The notes under the pieces are model-generated. The model was given only the letters and a program-made list of their open reading frames with translations, was not told the DNA's origin and did no database searches. Of a stretch of 64,000 bases of DNA, positions 8,844-17,986 are shown piece after piece; the stretch's first letter is position 1, and every line of letters begins with the position of its first letter. A program made the position numbers and the translations under genes. This DNA is from Promicromonospora panici. GTDB taxonomy: Bacteria; Actinomycetota; Actinomycetes; Actinomycetales; Cellulomonadaceae. The DNA lies in the NCBI RefSeq assembly GCF_900608595.1, contig NZ_UWYY01000006.1, positions 124,001-188,000 on the forward strand, in the 5' to 3' direction.

Positions 8844-10504
8844 CACATCCGCTCCGGAGCGCTCACGCCCAGCAGGTCCAGGCCGTTGGCCAGGACCGTG
8901 CGGACGGCGTCGTTCAGCCACAGGCGGGCCCGGTGGGCGTCAGTGACCTCCTCGTCCGGGTACGGCGTGACCCGCAGCTTCGCGTCGTCGTTGTACCAGG
9001 CGTGGAAGTCGCCGGCGAGGGCCTCCAGGTACCGGGCGACGCGGTGCGGCTCGCGCAGCTCGGCGGCCTGCGCCACGATCCGCGGGAACTCGGTGAGGCG
9101 GCCGATCAGCGCCGTCTCCGAGGCGTGCGAGAGCTGCGCCGGGTCGAACCCGTCCGCGCGGCGCACACCGCGCTCGACGGCCTTGATCCCGATCTGGACC
9201 GTGCGGCTGTGCGCGTACTGCACGTAGAACACGGGGTTGTCGTTGGACTGCTTGATCATGTCCTCGCCCTGCAGCTCCAGCGGCGAGTCCGCCGGATAGC
9301 GGGCCAGGGAGTAGCGGACGGCGTCCTTGCCGATCCAGTCGACCAAATCGCGCAGCTCGATGATGTTGCCCGCGCGCTTGGACAGCTTGGCGCCGCCGAC
9401 GTTCACGAGCTGGCCGATCAGCACCTCGATGTTCGCCTCCGGGTCGTCCCCCGCACAGGCCGCGATGGCCTTGAGGCGGTTGACGTACCCGTGATGGTCG
9501 GCGCCGAGCAGGTAGATCTTGCCGGGGAACCCGCGGTCCTTCTTGGACAGGTAGTACGCGGCGTCGGAGGCGAAGTACGTGGGCTCGCCGTTCGCCCGGA
9601 TCATCACGCGGTCCTTGTCGTCCGTGAAGTCCGTGGTGCGCAGCCAGACGGCGCCGTCGTTGTCGAACACGTGCCCCTGCTCGCGCAAGCGGGCCACGGC
9701 CTTCTCGACGGCGCCCGAGCTGTGCAGCTCACGCTCGGAGAACCAGACGTCGAAGTGCACGCCGAAGCTCTCCAGGACCTCGCGGATCTCCGCGAGCTGG
9801 TGCGCATAGCCGGCCTCGCGGGCGACCGCGATGGCCTCGTCGCGCGGCAGCTCCGGCAGGTCCGGGCGGTCCGCGAGCACCTTGGCCGCGAGCTCCTTGA
9901 CGTACTCGCCGCGGTAGCCGCCCTCGGGCACCTCGGTGCCCGTGGCGCGCGCCAGGACGGACTCGCCGAAGCGGTCCATCTGCGCGCCGGCGTCGTTGAT
10001 GTAGTACTCGGCCGCCACCTCGGCGCCGGCCGCGCGCAGGATGCGGCCCAGCGAGTCGCCCAGCGCGGCCCACCGGGTGTGCCCGATGTGCAGCGGGCCG
10101 GTCGGGTTGGCGCTGATGAACTCCAGGTTGATGACCTGGCCGGTCAGGGCCTCGCCCCGGCCGTACTCCGCGCCCGCCTCCACGATGGTGCGAGCCAGCT
10201 CGCCCGCCGCGGCGGCGTCGAGCGTGATGTTCAGGAAGCCCGGGCCGGCGACGCCCACCGACTTGATGCCGGGTGTCGCACCGAGGCGTGCGGCCAGATC
10301 CTCGGCCAGCGCGCGCGGCGTCGTGCCGGCCTTCTTCGCGAGCTGCAGGGCCACGTTCGTGGCCCAGTCCCCGTGCTCGCGCTGCCTGGGTCGCTCCACG
10401 TGGACCGACGCCGGGACGGCGTCGGCGGGCAGGGCGAGTGTGCCATCGGCAACGGCCGCGGCAAGGGCAGCGCTCAGCGCTTCAGAGAGCTCGGAAGGTG
10501 TCAC
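8843..10504 (-). CDS. argS: arginyl-tRNA synthetase
   Basis: Class Ia synthetase charging tRNA-Arg in the cytoplasm. The N-terminal Add-1 domain is followed by the HIGH-type motif in SANPTGPLHIGHTR and the KMSKS-equivalent KLSKRAGN. The C-terminal helical anticodon-binding domain shows YVQYAHSRTVQIG and ends WLNDAVRTVLANGLDLLGVSAPERM. 553 residues, the usual length. First gene of the argS-lysA unit; the region 10505-10629 upstream must hold its promoter but I see no clear consensus. A tRNA-Arg(CCG) gene lies about 1 kb away on the other strand, probably coincidentally. Confidence 0.95.
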   Translation of the reverse strand: MTPSELSEALSAALAAAVADGTLALPADAVPASVHVERPRQREHGDWATNVALQLAKKAGTTPRALAEDLAARLGATPGIKSVGVAGPGFLNITLDAAAAGELARTIVEAGAEYGRGEALTGQVINLEFISANPTGPLHIGHTRWAALGDSLGRILRAAGAEVAAEYYINDAGAQMDRFGESVLARATGTEVPEGGYRGEYVKELAAKVLADRPDLPELPRDEAIAVAREAGYAHQLAEIREVLESFGVHFDVWFSERELHSSGAVEKAVARLREQGHVFDNDGAVWLRTTDFTDDKDRVMIRANGEPTYFASDAAYYLSKKDRGFPGKIYLLGADHHGYVNRLKAIAACAGDDPEANIEVLIGQLVNVGGAKLSKRAGNIIELRDLVDWIGKDAVRYSLARYPADSPLELQGEDMIKQSNDNPVFYVQYAHSRTVQIGIKAVERGVRRADGFDPAQLSHASETALIGRLTEFPRIVAQAAELREPHRVARYLEALAGDFHAWYNDDAKLRVTPYPDEEVTDAHRARLWLNDAVRTVLANGLDLLGVSAPERM

Positions 10505-10629
10505 TCGACGATTCTACGGGCGCGCACCGTCGCGTTGCCCACGCTTTCCACAGGCCGGGAAACGTGATGTCCGACGGCGATGGCGTGCCCCTGCTGGGGC
10601 GCGCCACGACGTAGGGAAGGGCACAAGCG

Positions 10630-11043
10630 TCAGTCGTCCACCTCAAGCGTGCTGAGCACCTGCCAGAAGTGTTCCTCCGACTCGGGACCCGCCGGGCCGT
10701 CGTACCTCAGGTCCAGGTCCAGGTACCAGCCGTCGGCCAGAGCGACCTCAGCCCAAGCGATGAACAAAGAAGGCTCCCCGGTGGCCGAGTAGTCGTCACG
10801 GCGGATGGCTGTCCGCTCGGCGCCGGGGATGTCGAGCCGATACCCATTGATTTGGATCTCGCCGAAGCCGGTGACGCCGGGTTCCACGAGGTAGGCACTC
10901 ACGCTCTCGCCCGCCGGGGAGCTGACCAGGATCTCGCCTTCCATGGTGGTGCCCAGGTCGGTCAGCTCCGGTGGCACTCTCAGCCGGTACCGTCCGCCGT
11001 CCGCCACCACCCAGTCCTCCGGGATCTCCGGAGCGTCGTCCAC
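10630..11043 (-). pseudogene. probable lipoprotein remnant lacking its signal peptide
   Basis: A 137-codon frame from a GTG at 11043 (VDDAPEIPEDWVVADGGRYRLRVPPEL... ending STLEVDD). Codon usage stays coding-like farther upstream, reading TASCKKPTSASAQDAGGEDL, which resembles the Cys and low-complexity linker just after a lipobox. A stop at 11154-11152 closes the frame before any hydrophobic signal sequence, and no ATG/GTG lies between. So either a short cytosolic protein starts at 11043 or, more likely in my view, a secreted lipoprotein has lost its 5' end at a junction near 11130-11155. No function recognised. Confidence 0.45.
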
Positions 11044-11114
11044 GACGGGCTGGGCATCGATCAGGTCCTCTCCCCCGGCGTCCTGGGCCGAGGCCGAGGT
11101 GGGCTTCTTGCAGC

Positions 11115-11390
11115 TGGCCGTCCCAGAGGGTCTGGAGGAGGAAGGCGAAGGCTACTGGGCGACGGGCACCGGTCAGGACGACGCCGATCTCGCCGTCACC
11201 CCGACGGACGCGCCGATCGAGAAGCAGCGGCCCGGTCAGACCTCGGTGCCCGTGGACGGCGCCACCTCGGTGCTCGTCGTGATCGTCAAGGACCACGACA
11301 TGGGTCCTGACTTCTTCGTCGGTGTCGCCGAGATCGTCCTGGAGTCCGGGGAGGCGACCGGTGTGCGCGGGTACGCCGGTCGCCGTCGGG
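11115..11390 (+). pseudogene. coding-like fragment with no recognisable ends
   Basis: The plus strand here has a frame with strong GC3 bias (EGYWATGTGQDDADLAV, then a segment ending FFVGVAEIVLESGE). It has no plausible start: upstream it runs into the antisense of the lipoprotein-like frame. Downstream the frame runs without a stop into the tRNA gene at 11491. I read it as an internal fragment of a lost gene. It could be a chance GC-rich frame. Confidence 0.28.
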
Positions 11391-11490
11391 CACGATGCTC
11401 GTCACACATATCGATGCACGCCCCGGGCGCGTCACCTGGTAGTCTCGTTTCGGCCGATACGGTGGGCGCTAGCTCCTGGATGTCGGCCAC

Positions 11491-11563
11491 GCGCCTGTAG
11501 CTCAGTGGATAGAGCATCTGCCTCCGGAGCAGAAGGTCGGGGGTTCGAATCCCTTCAGGCGCA
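11491..11563 (+). tRNA. tRNA-Arg (anticodon CCG)
   Basis: 73-nt cloverleaf: acceptor stem GCGCCTG/CAGGCGC with discriminator A; D arm containing AGCTCAGTGGATAGAGC; anticodon stem TCTGC/GCAGA around loop CTCCGGA giving anticodon CCG; T arm GGGGGTTCGAATCCC-type. CCA is not encoded (the genome continues CAG). It reads CGG codons, abundant in this GC-rich genome. Confidence 0.96.
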
Positions 11564-11570
11564 CAGACAA

Positions 11571-11612
11571 AAACAGGCCGTGACCAGCGCAAACGCTGGT
11601 CACGGCCTGTTT
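11571..11612 (+). terminator. strong hairpin terminator after tRNA-Arg
   Basis: Perfect 19-bp stem, 11571-11589 with 11594-11612, loop CAAA, beginning AAACAGGCC and ending GGCCTGTTT. It starts 7 nt after the tRNA 3' end. Confidence 0.88.
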
Positions 11613-11644
11613 CGTGGAGACGGCGGGCGCGGCGGAGGTAACAG

Positions 11645-11893
11645 TCATGGTCGGGTCAGGTCGCCGGAGTGGCCGGCTTCGATGCGAGCCCACTGCGCGA
11701 TGGGGCGTCCGTCGATCTGAAATTCCCCAGGTCGCTCGTCCGAGTACCAGGGCTGTGGCCAGCCGTCGAGCGAGTCCTCCCACGCCTCCTGCCGTCCGTA
11801 GACTGCGACGCCGATATGGCTTCGGTCCAGGTCACCTCGCGGCCAGGGCCGGGTGCGCTGCCGGACTGACTCTTCGTCGCCTTGGTCGCAGGT
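11645..11893 (-). pseudogene. small coding-like remnant, no start codon
   Basis: Reading leftward, a frame closed by a stop at 11647-11645 has convincing codon usage and protein-like composition (SHIGVAVYGRQEAWEDSL, WPQPWYSDERPGEF, GRPIAQWARIEAGHSGDL). An in-frame stop lies just upstream of the visible part, and no ATG, GTG or TTG precedes the coding-like segment. This looks like the 3' end of a decayed gene between the tRNA terminator and the LysR gene. No family recognised. Confidence 0.33.
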
Positions 11894-11917
11894 CGACCGC
11901 CCAACTCACCTGGACCC

Positions 11918-12823
11918 TCACGTGGTAGCGACCACGGCCGCTTCGACGGCGTCCGCGAAGTGACGGATCCGCGAGCTCTCACGATCGGATCGCCACACCA
12001 GCCCCAGCGTCGAGTCAGGTAGACCGTCGACTGGCACGAACCGGATGTCGGACCGCTGGTTGTACGCAGCCATCGCGGCACACACGATCATCCCCGCCTG
12101 GTTGGACGCGACCTGCGAGAGGCCCTCCTGGACGGTGCTCGCCCCACCCCTCGTACTGATCACGGAGCCGCCGGGCGTCGCCTGCAACGAGTGCACGTGC
12201 CGCCAGTACTCCGGAGCAGGCCCCGTGATGGGCACGAGCGTGACCTCTGCCAGCCGCTCCGCCGAGATGGAGTCGAGGGAAGCGAACGGGTGGTCTGCCG
12301 AGACCGCCAGCGTCTGAGGCTGCCGGGAGAAGATCAGCCCTGTCGTCAGCTCGGGCTCCTCGACCGGCAGAAGGACCACCGCGACGTCGATGCGCCGGGC
12401 CAGCACATCCCTGAACGGGTCGCCCAGCGGAAGTTCCTTGAGCTGGACGGACACGGCGGGAAACCGGAGACGGAACTGGGCGATCGCTCTCGCGATCGAG
12501 TCGTAGACCGCACCCTGAAATCCCACCCGGATCGACGTCGGCATCGTGCCGGCACGCGCCTGCGCCTCCTCGACGACGTCGACGAGCGCCCGATGGGCGG
12601 GGGCCAGCTCAGCGAGAAGCTCGGCTCCGAACTCCGTGAGGCGCACGCGGCGACTCGTGCGCTCGACCAGCCTGGCGCCGATGCGCCGCTCCAGCGCCTT
12701 GACCAGCTGGCTGACCCGGCTCTGCGAGATGAACAGGCGGTCGCCCGTCCGACCGAAGTGCAGTTCCTCCGCGAGGACGAGAAAGCACTCGATCTCGCGC
12801 GCAGGGAGCTCCGACACCCGCAC
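11918..12823 (-). CDS. LysR-family transcriptional regulator
   Basis: 301 residues. The N-terminal winged helix-turn-helix (FLVLAEELHFGRTGDRLFISQSRVSQLVKALERRIGARL) is typical of LysR proteins; residues 90-300 form a periplasmic-binding-protein-like effector domain (IRVGFQGAVYDSIARA; LKELPLGDPFRDVLARRIDVAVV). The start is a GTG at 12823. It is transcribed divergently from the MFS transporter gene at 12940, the classic LysR arrangement, so that transporter is the likely target. The effector is unknown. Confidence 0.88.
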   Translation of the reverse strand: MRVSELPAREIECFLVLAEELHFGRTGDRLFISQSRVSQLVKALERRIGARLVERTSRRVRLTEFGAELLAELAPAHRALVDVVEEAQARAGTMPTSIRVGFQGAVYDSIARAIAQFRLRFPAVSVQLKELPLGDPFRDVLARRIDVAVVLLPVEEPELTTGLIFSRQPQTLAVSADHPFASLDSISAERLAEVTLVPITGPAPEYWRHVHSLQATPGGSVISTRGGASTVQEGLSQVASNQAGMIVCAAMAAYNQRSDIRFVPVDGLPDSTLGLVWRSDRESSRIRHFADAVEAAVVATT

Positions 12824-12857
12824 CTCCGCACCGTGACCCTGGACGACGTGGTCGAGC

Positions 12858-12893
12858 GTATCCCATCGATGAATCTGGCTAATGGTGCGATAC
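12858..12893. promoter_or_regulatory. possible LysR binding region between divergent genes
   Basis: The 116-bp divergent gap contains GTATCCCAT (12858-12866) and ATGGTGCGATAC (12882-12893), an imperfect inverted pair with outer GTATC/GATAC. Size and placement suit a LysR activation site, but the match is weak. Confidence 0.3.
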
Positions 12894-12939
12894 CGAGCCG
12901 ACCGTTGATGACTCGTCCGCCGGGCACTTCGCTGGTCAC

Positions 12940-14151
12940 ATGCCTTCCTCTACGTCCGCAGCCCTGCCCCGCCCTGCCTCGGCACGACCGCCAAGAACGC
13001 ACGACGCGAGTCGCTGGGGCGCCGTCACCTTGATCGCGCTGGCCGTCTTCATCGTCGTCGCCGCCGAGATGATGCCGGTCGGGCTGCTCACTCCTATCGG
13101 CGCCTCGCTGGCCGAGAGCGAAGGGACCATCGGCCTCTCGCTGACCATCACCGGGCTGGTGGCCGCGGTCACCGCTCCGTTCGTCCCGGTCCTCACCGGA
13201 AGGATCGACCGGCGCACCGCACTCGTCGTCCTGATGTCGCTCGTGGCGGCGGCCAATGCCCTCACCGCCGTCGCAACGAGCTTCGCCGTCATGTCGGGGG
13301 CCCGCGTACTGCTCGGCGTGAGCATGGGTGGTGTGTGGGCACTGGCGGCGAGCCTGGCACCACGCCTCGCCACGGCCCGAGCTGTCCCCACGGCGACGGC
13401 CATCATCTTCAGCGGGATCGCCGTGGCCTCGGTGATCGGCGTCCCGGTCGGTACCTATGTCGGAGCGGTCGCGGGATGGCCTGCCGCCTTCTGGGCGCTC
13501 GCCGTGGCCGCGGTCGGGGTGGCACTGGCGATGACCGTCGTCCTCCCTCGCATGCCGGCCGAGGCGCCCCTTCCGCTGCACGCACTCTGGGCGACTGTCC
13601 GCCGCCCAGCCGTCCTGGGCGGGCTGGCGATCACGGCGCTCCTGGTGACGGCCCACTTCGCGGCCTACACCTACGTGCGTCCCGCCCTCGAGTCGTTCGC
13701 AGGTCTCGACGCGTCCCGGATCGCGTCGATGCTCCTGCTCTACGGCGTCCTTGGCGTGCTCGGCAACTTCGTCGCCGGCCTGACGGCGGCACGCTCCCCC
13801 ATGACCGTGGTCGGCGCTCTCTCGCTGGGGATAGCGGCCACGCTTGCTCTCATGCCCTCCCTCGCGACCGCGGCAGCTGCCGCCGCCGTCGCCATGGCGG
13901 TCTGGGGCTTTCTGTACGGGGGCGTGTCGGTCAGCACCCAGGCGTCGTTCGCCCACGCCGCACCCGCTCAGCGGGAAGCGGCCTCCGCCCTGTGGGTCAG
14001 CGCCTTCAACGCCAGCATCGCTCTCGGTGCGTTCACCGGAGGACACGCCTACGACGAGGCCGGCCCTCAGTTCCTCTTCTGGGCCACGGCGGGGATCGCC
14101 GCGGTCGCGCTGCTGACTGCCGTCTTGCGCCAGGTCACGCCCTCGTCGTAA
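12940..14151 (+). CDS. MFS efflux transporter (DHA1 type)
   Basis: 403 residues with about 12 hydrophobic segments. The first, VTLIALAVFIVVAAEMMPVGLLTPI, is typical of the arabinose-efflux/NepI/YdhP branch of drug:H+ antiporters. The loop after TM2 (VPVLTGRIDRRTALV) matches the conserved MFS loop with basic residues. Probably exports a small molecule by proton antiport; substrate unknown. Divergent from the LysR gene, which probably controls it. Confidence 0.85.
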   Translation: MPSSTSAALPRPASARPPRTHDASRWGAVTLIALAVFIVVAAEMMPVGLLTPIGASLAESEGTIGLSLTITGLVAAVTAPFVPVLTGRIDRRTALVVLMSLVAAANALTAVATSFAVMSGARVLLGVSMGGVWALAASLAPRLATARAVPTATAIIFSGIAVASVIGVPVGTYVGAVAGWPAAFWALAVAAVGVALAMTVVLPRMPAEAPLPLHALWATVRRPAVLGGLAITALLVTAHFAAYTYVRPALESFAGLDASRIASMLLLYGVLGVLGNFVAGLTAARSPMTVVGALSLGIAATLALMPSLATAAAAAAVAMAVWGFLYGGVSVSTQASFAHAAPAQREAASALWVSAFNASIALGAFTGGHAYDEAGPQFLFWATAGIAAVALLTAVLRQVTPSS

Positions 14152-14173
14152 GAGACCGCGACGGACGCTCGCC

Positions 14174-15736
14174 TCACACGTCCCGACTCCGGAACGCCAC
14201 CACCCCAGCCGTCGCAACGCCCGCCGCCAGCACCGTCAGCACCAGGACCGGCACGGCGTCGAACGGCTCGACCGGCATCCGCGGGATGTGCTGGAACAGG
14301 GAGAGCGTCATGACGGCGTCGGGCCAGGCGAGCGCCTCGCCGAAGAACCGCGTGACCATCCCGAAGGCCAGCAGCGCCCAGGCGAGTCCCTGCCACCGCG
14401 GCGCCAGCCCGTACAGCAGGGCCGCGACGCCGACGAGCAGGAGGAGCTCGGGGACACGCGCGATCATCGCGCCGAAGGCCGTGCCGGCGAGCGCTGGGTC
14501 GCCCACGGAACCCGCGGCGCCGACCGCGGTGCCGACGGCCGCCAGCCCCGCGACGAACACGATCCCGCCGCAGGTCACGGCGAGCCAGGAGCCCAGCCAG
14601 GCCGCCCGGCTCGCCGTCCCGGCGAGCGCGGGCAGGTGACGCCGGTGGGTCTCCTCGGTGTGCAGGCGGCTCATGAGCTGCAGGCCCATCACCCCCACGA
14701 TGAAGAGCTCCATGATGCCGATGAGGCTCACATACCCGTCGACGACGTCGCCGCCGACCAGGTCTTCGGCCATGCCGGGCTGGATGGCGACCGCCAGGCT
14801 GCCCCAGACGAGGCCGAGCAGCCCCAGGGCGAGCGCCCACCAGCCGATGGCGGTCCGCTGCAGCCGCCAGGCGAGCGCGAGCGGGGAGCTGAGCCATGCC
14901 GCGGCCCGGGCACGCCCCAGCCGGGGCGGGACGAGTCCGGCGCCGACGTCGCGCCGCACCGACAACGAGTATGCGGCGGCCGTGAGCGCGCCGCCGACCA
15001 GGACGGGGATCGCGAGCGGCCACCAGCGTTCGTCGACGAGGGTGCGCGTCAGCGGCGCCCATGACAGGGGCGACAGCCAGAGCAGCGCGTCGCCGCCTCC
15101 GGCCGCGCCGGCGCCGCGCACTATCGAAGCAGCCGCGAGCACGACGCCGGCCAGGCCCGCCACCATGCGCCCGTGCTCGGCGAGCTGTGCCAGCAGTGCG
15201 GTGACCGCCGCGAGCACGAGCCCGGTCAGGCTGATGCCCGTCGCGAAGAGCAGCGCGCTGACCAGGCTGAAGTTGATCGACACCGCGCCGAGCGTCAGCA
15301 GCACGCCGAGCACGGCGTTCGTGACGAGCGCGGTGAGGAGCGCGGCCGTCAGCGGGGCGTGCCGCCCGACGGCACCCGCGCGGATCAGGCCGGCCCGGCC
15401 GGTCTGCTCCTCCCCGCGGGTGTGCCGCACGACCAGCAGGATGTTCATCAGCGCCGCCACCAGCAGGAACTCCTGCGTGTAGAGCAGGAAATAGCGCTCC
15501 TGTGTGACGGCGTCCAGGCCGTACATCGGCCCGGAGAACACGTCGAGCATGGCCTGGGCGGAGGCCATCTCGTCGACGGTCTGCTGCGGGTTCTCCCCCA
15601 TGGTCGTGCCCAGCACTCCGTAGAAGTACGGCACGAACACCGCGATCAGGATCGTCCACAGCGGCAGCTTGAACCGGTCCCGGCGCAGCGCGAGACGCAG
15701 CAGCATGCCGGTGCCGGTGAGCGGTCCGTCATTCAT
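14174..15736 (-). CDS. ABC exporter permease (ABC-2 type)
   Basis: 520 residues with about 12 hydrophobic segments in two similar halves, as in the permeases annotated as polyketide-antibiotic exporters in actinobacteria. The start at 15736 overlaps the end of the ATPase gene by 8 bp, so the two are translationally coupled. Together with the upstream ATPase and TetR repressor this forms a drug- or metabolite-responsive efflux operon. Substrate cannot be told from sequence. Confidence 0.82.
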   Translation of the reverse strand: MNDGPLTGTGMLLRLALRRDRFKLPLWTILIAVFVPYFYGVLGTTMGENPQQTVDEMASAQAMLDVFSGPMYGLDAVTQERYFLLYTQEFLLVAALMNILLVVRHTRGEEQTGRAGLIRAGAVGRHAPLTAALLTALVTNAVLGVLLTLGAVSINFSLVSALLFATGISLTGLVLAAVTALLAQLAEHGRMVAGLAGVVLAAASIVRGAGAAGGGDALLWLSPLSWAPLTRTLVDERWWPLAIPVLVGGALTAAAYSLSVRRDVGAGLVPPRLGRARAAAWLSSPLALAWRLQRTAIGWWALALGLLGLVWGSLAVAIQPGMAEDLVGGDVVDGYVSLIGIMELFIVGVMGLQLMSRLHTEETHRRHLPALAGTASRAAWLGSWLAVTCGGIVFVAGLAAVGTAVGAAGSVGDPALAGTAFGAMIARVPELLLLVGVAALLYGLAPRWQGLAWALLAFGMVTRFFGEALAWPDAVMTLSLFQHIPRMPVEPFDAVPVLVLTVLAAGVATAGVVAFRSRDV

Positions 15737-16622
15737 CGCCGGCTCCCTGGTAGTGGCGCAGCATGAGCTCCTCGAGGCTCGGCGGCTGGACGGTGAGCGC
15801 GGTCGTCCCGAACTTCGCCAGATGCTGCATGGCCGCGTCGGTCCGGTCGCCGTCGACCGTGAACAGGACGTGCTCGCCGTCGACGACCACGTCGGCCACG
15901 CCCGGAACCTCGCCCCAGCCGGTGGACGGCGTCCTGGTGCGGGCGTCGACGGTGGAGCGGGTCAGGTGGCGCAGCTCGCCGAGCGAACCGGACTGCACGG
16001 TCCTGCCCTGCCGGATGATCGTGACCCGGTCGGCCAGCTTCTCCACCTCCGCGAGGATGTGGCTCGACAGCAGCACGGTGGCGCCGTCGCCGACGGCCTC
16101 CTGCACCACCTGCTGGAACACCAGCTCCATGAGGGGGTCGAGGCCGGACGTCGGCTCGTCGAGCACCAGGAGCTCCGCGCCGGTGGAGAGCGCGGCGATC
16201 AGCGCGACCTTCTGCCGGTTGCCCGTCGAGTACGTACGGCACTTCTTGCGGGGGTCGAGCTCGAACCGTTCGACCAGCTCGTCCCGGCGCCGCACGTCCA
16301 GGCCGCCGCGCAGGCGGCCGATCATGTCCACCGCCTCGCCGCCGGTCAGGTTCGGCCACAGGTCGACGTCGCCGGGCACGTAGGCGATCCTGCGGTGCAG
16401 TGTGACGGCGTCGTCCCACGGGTCGCCGTCGAGCAGCCGCACCCGGCCCGCGTTCGCCCGCATGAGACCGAGCAGGATCTTGATGGTCGTCGACTTGCCC
16501 GCGCCGTTCGGCCCGAGGAAGCCGTGTACGTCGCCCTGCTGAACCATGAGCTCGAGGCCCGCGAGGGCTTGCGTGGGGCCGAAGGACTTGGTCAGTCCCG
16601 CGACCTCGATGACTGTGCTCAC
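15729..16622 (-). CDS. ABC exporter ATP-binding protein
   Basis: 297 residues. Walker [14 protein letters not shown]-loop region [14 protein letters not shown], a divergent signature [15 protein letters not shown], Walker [14 protein letters not shown] and switch His in [12 protein letters not shown]. The C-terminal region resembles the regulatory tail of DrrA/CcmA-like exporters. Overlaps tetR by 4 bp (ATGA) upstream and the permease by 8 bp downstream, so all three are one operon. Confidence 0.92.
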   Translation of the reverse strand: MSTVIEVAGLTKSFGPTQALAGLELMVQQGDVHGFLGPNGAGKSTTIKILLGLMRANAGRVRLLDGDPWDDAVTLHRRIAYVPGDVDLWPNLTGGEAVDMIGRLRGGLDVRRRDELVERFELDPRKKCRTYSTGNRQKVALIAALSTGAELLVLDEPTSGLDPLMELVFQQVVQEAVGDGATVLLSSHILAEVEKLADRVTIIRQGRTVQSGSLGELRHLTRSTVDARTRTPSTGWGEVPGVADVVVDGEHVLFTVDGDRTDAAMQHLAKFGTTALTVQPPSLEELMLRHYQGAGDE

Positions 16623-17245
16623 TGGTTTCCCTTCTCGACGCTCTTGTCGTTCTCGACGTCGAATCCGATGGTGCGGAGGACGCGCCAGAAGAAGGACGCG
16701 ATCTCCTCGGCCGGCGCGTCATCGGGATAGTTCGTGAGGTGGACCACCACGGCCCCCGTGAGCAGGGCGTGGACCATCTCGAGGTCGGCGTCCGCGGCCA
16801 GCTGGCCGTGCTCCTGTGCACGGACGAGCAGGTCGTGGATGCCCTGCTCCCGCGAGTCGACGCTCGCCTTGCGAAAGGCCGCCCAGAGGTCCGGGTGGTC
16901 CCGCGGTACCGACATCATGCGGCGCAGCAGCCGGCGCGCCCGGGGCGCGCTCAGCGCGACCGACCAGGTGGCGACCAGGTCGCCGGGGCCGGGCTCGTCC
17001 GGGACCTGGAACGAGGCCAGGACCGCCTTCTCGTTCGCCACGAGTGCCGCGATCACCAGCTCGTCGCGCGTCGCGTACCGCCGGTAGACGGTCGTGCGGG
17101 CCACTCCCGCGCGCTTCGCCACCTGCTCGATGCTGACGCCGTCCACGCCCGACTCGGCGATCAGGTCCAGCGCAGCTGTCAGCACGGCGTTGTCGGCCTC
17201 CACGTTCCGAGGCCTGCCCGGTGCACGGTTCTGTTCCTTGCCCAC
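16619..17245 (-). CDS. TetR-family repressor of the exporter operon
   Basis: About 208 residues. The N-terminal helix-turn-helix ([30 protein letters not shown]) is typical of TetR regulators; the C-terminal half is a helical ligand-binding domain. I chose the GTG at 17245-17243; the frame is open to 17308 but that part would overlap the operator. First gene of tetR-ABC-permease, with a palindrome immediately upstream, so autorepression relieved by a transported ligand is likely. Confidence 0.87.
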   Translation of the reverse strand: MGKEQNRAPGRPRNVEADNAVLTAALDLIAESGVDGVSIEQVAKRAGVARTTVYRRYATRDELVIAALVANEKAVLASFQVPDEPGPGDLVATWSVALSAPRARRLLRRMMSVPRDHPDLWAAFRKASVDSREQGIHDLLVRAQEHGQLAADADLEMVHALLTGAVVVHLTNYPDDAPAEEIASFFWRVLRTIGFDVENDKSVEKGNQ

Positions 17246-17253
17246 CCGAGTAA

Positions 17254-17276
17254 CGATACACGACTGTAGCGTATCG
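17254..17276. promoter_or_regulatory. probable TetR operator
   Basis: CGATAC at 17254-17259 and GTATCG at 17271-17276 form a perfect inverted repeat with an 11-bp spacer, beginning 8 bp upstream of the tetR start codon. Its position and symmetry fit a TetR dimer site controlling both the tetR operon and possibly the divergent gene at 17335. Confidence 0.62.
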
Positions 17277-17334
17277 AAACATCCTCCTCGCGCCTGGGCT
17301 ACCAGCACACTCTGAGGAGCGCTAGTGTCCCGGT

Positions 17335-17889
17335 ATGCCCGACGAGTCCGTGGACTTCTACCCGTCCCGTGCCCACGTCCTCACGCTCGCCCTCGCCGCC
17401 CTCGCGCTGGTGGTGGTCTGCGCGATCGCCGCGCGGCTCGGCTTCGACATAGCGCAGACCAGCGGTTCACGGGCCGCGCTCGCCGCCGTGTCCGTCAGCG
17501 CGACCGGGGTGCTGGTCTTCACCGGCCTCGGGCTCCTCGTGGTGCGCCGCCTGCTGCTCCCGACGTGGCCCGTGCTCACGCTCGACGGCGACGGCCTCAC
17601 CGACTGGCTGCCCAACCTCGGCGTCGAGCAGGTGCTCTGGTCCGAGGTCACCTGCGTCCGGGAGACCCGGGTGGCCTTCCGGCGGGTGCTCGCGGTGGAC
17701 GTCGCCGACCCGAAGGCGGTGGTGGGCCGTCAGCGGACCGTGCTGCGGCGCGCGGTCGCCGCGGCGAACACCCGCCTGGTCGGCACGCCGGTGGTGCTGA
17801 AGCCGGGCAGCATCAACTGCACGATGGCCGACCTCGAGGCCGCTTTCGAGCGCTTCACCCAGCCGGATCCCGCCGTCGCGCGGGCCTGA
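17335..17889 (+). CDS. small membrane protein with two N-terminal transmembrane helices
   Basis: 184 residues. Two hydrophobic segments (VLTLALAALALVVVCAIAA, about 15-33, and AVSVSATGVLVFTGLGLLVV, about 50-69) are followed by a soluble beta-rich region (WPVLTLDGDGLTDWLPNLG, VLWSEVTCVRETRV), an arrangement like STM3941/PH-like small membrane proteins. That assignment is tentative. Divergent from tetR across the palindrome at 17254-17276, so it could share that control. Confidence 0.6.
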   Translation: MPDESVDFYPSRAHVLTLALAALALVVVCAIAARLGFDIAQTSGSRAALAAVSVSATGVLVFTGLGLLVVRRLLLPTWPVLTLDGDGLTDWLPNLGVEQVLWSEVTCVRETRVAFRRVLAVDVADPKAVVGRQRTVLRRAVAAANTRLVGTPVVLKPGSINCTMADLEAAFERFTQPDPAVARA

Positions 17890-17939
17890 GCAGGCGCGCA
17901 CAGCCGCCCGCAGCCCGCGCCGCACACGCTCTGCACGAC

Positions 17940-17956
17940 CTGGGTAAACTACCCAG
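17940..17956. promoter_or_regulatory. palindrome overlapping a -10-like site before the CYTH gene
   Basis: CTGGGTAAACTACCCAG is a perfect 7-bp inverted repeat with a 3-bp centre, 30 bp before the ATG at 17987. It contains the -10-like hexamer TAAACT. A short operator or a leader hairpin is possible. Confidence 0.4.
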
Positions 17957-17986
17957 ATCAGCCGACGACAGGCACCTGGGGACCCC

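Noticed and set aside
11236..11592. Minus-strand frame containing APEGIRTPDLLLRRQMLYPLSYRR-like text across the tRNA
   Set aside because: This is the well-known spurious translation of the antisense of a tRNA gene; the tRNA-Arg explains the sequence.
12346..14217. Long minus-strand frame antisense to the MFS gene
   Set aside because: It is antisense to a clear membrane transporter with normal codon bias and itself has an improbable Arg/His/Asp-rich composition.
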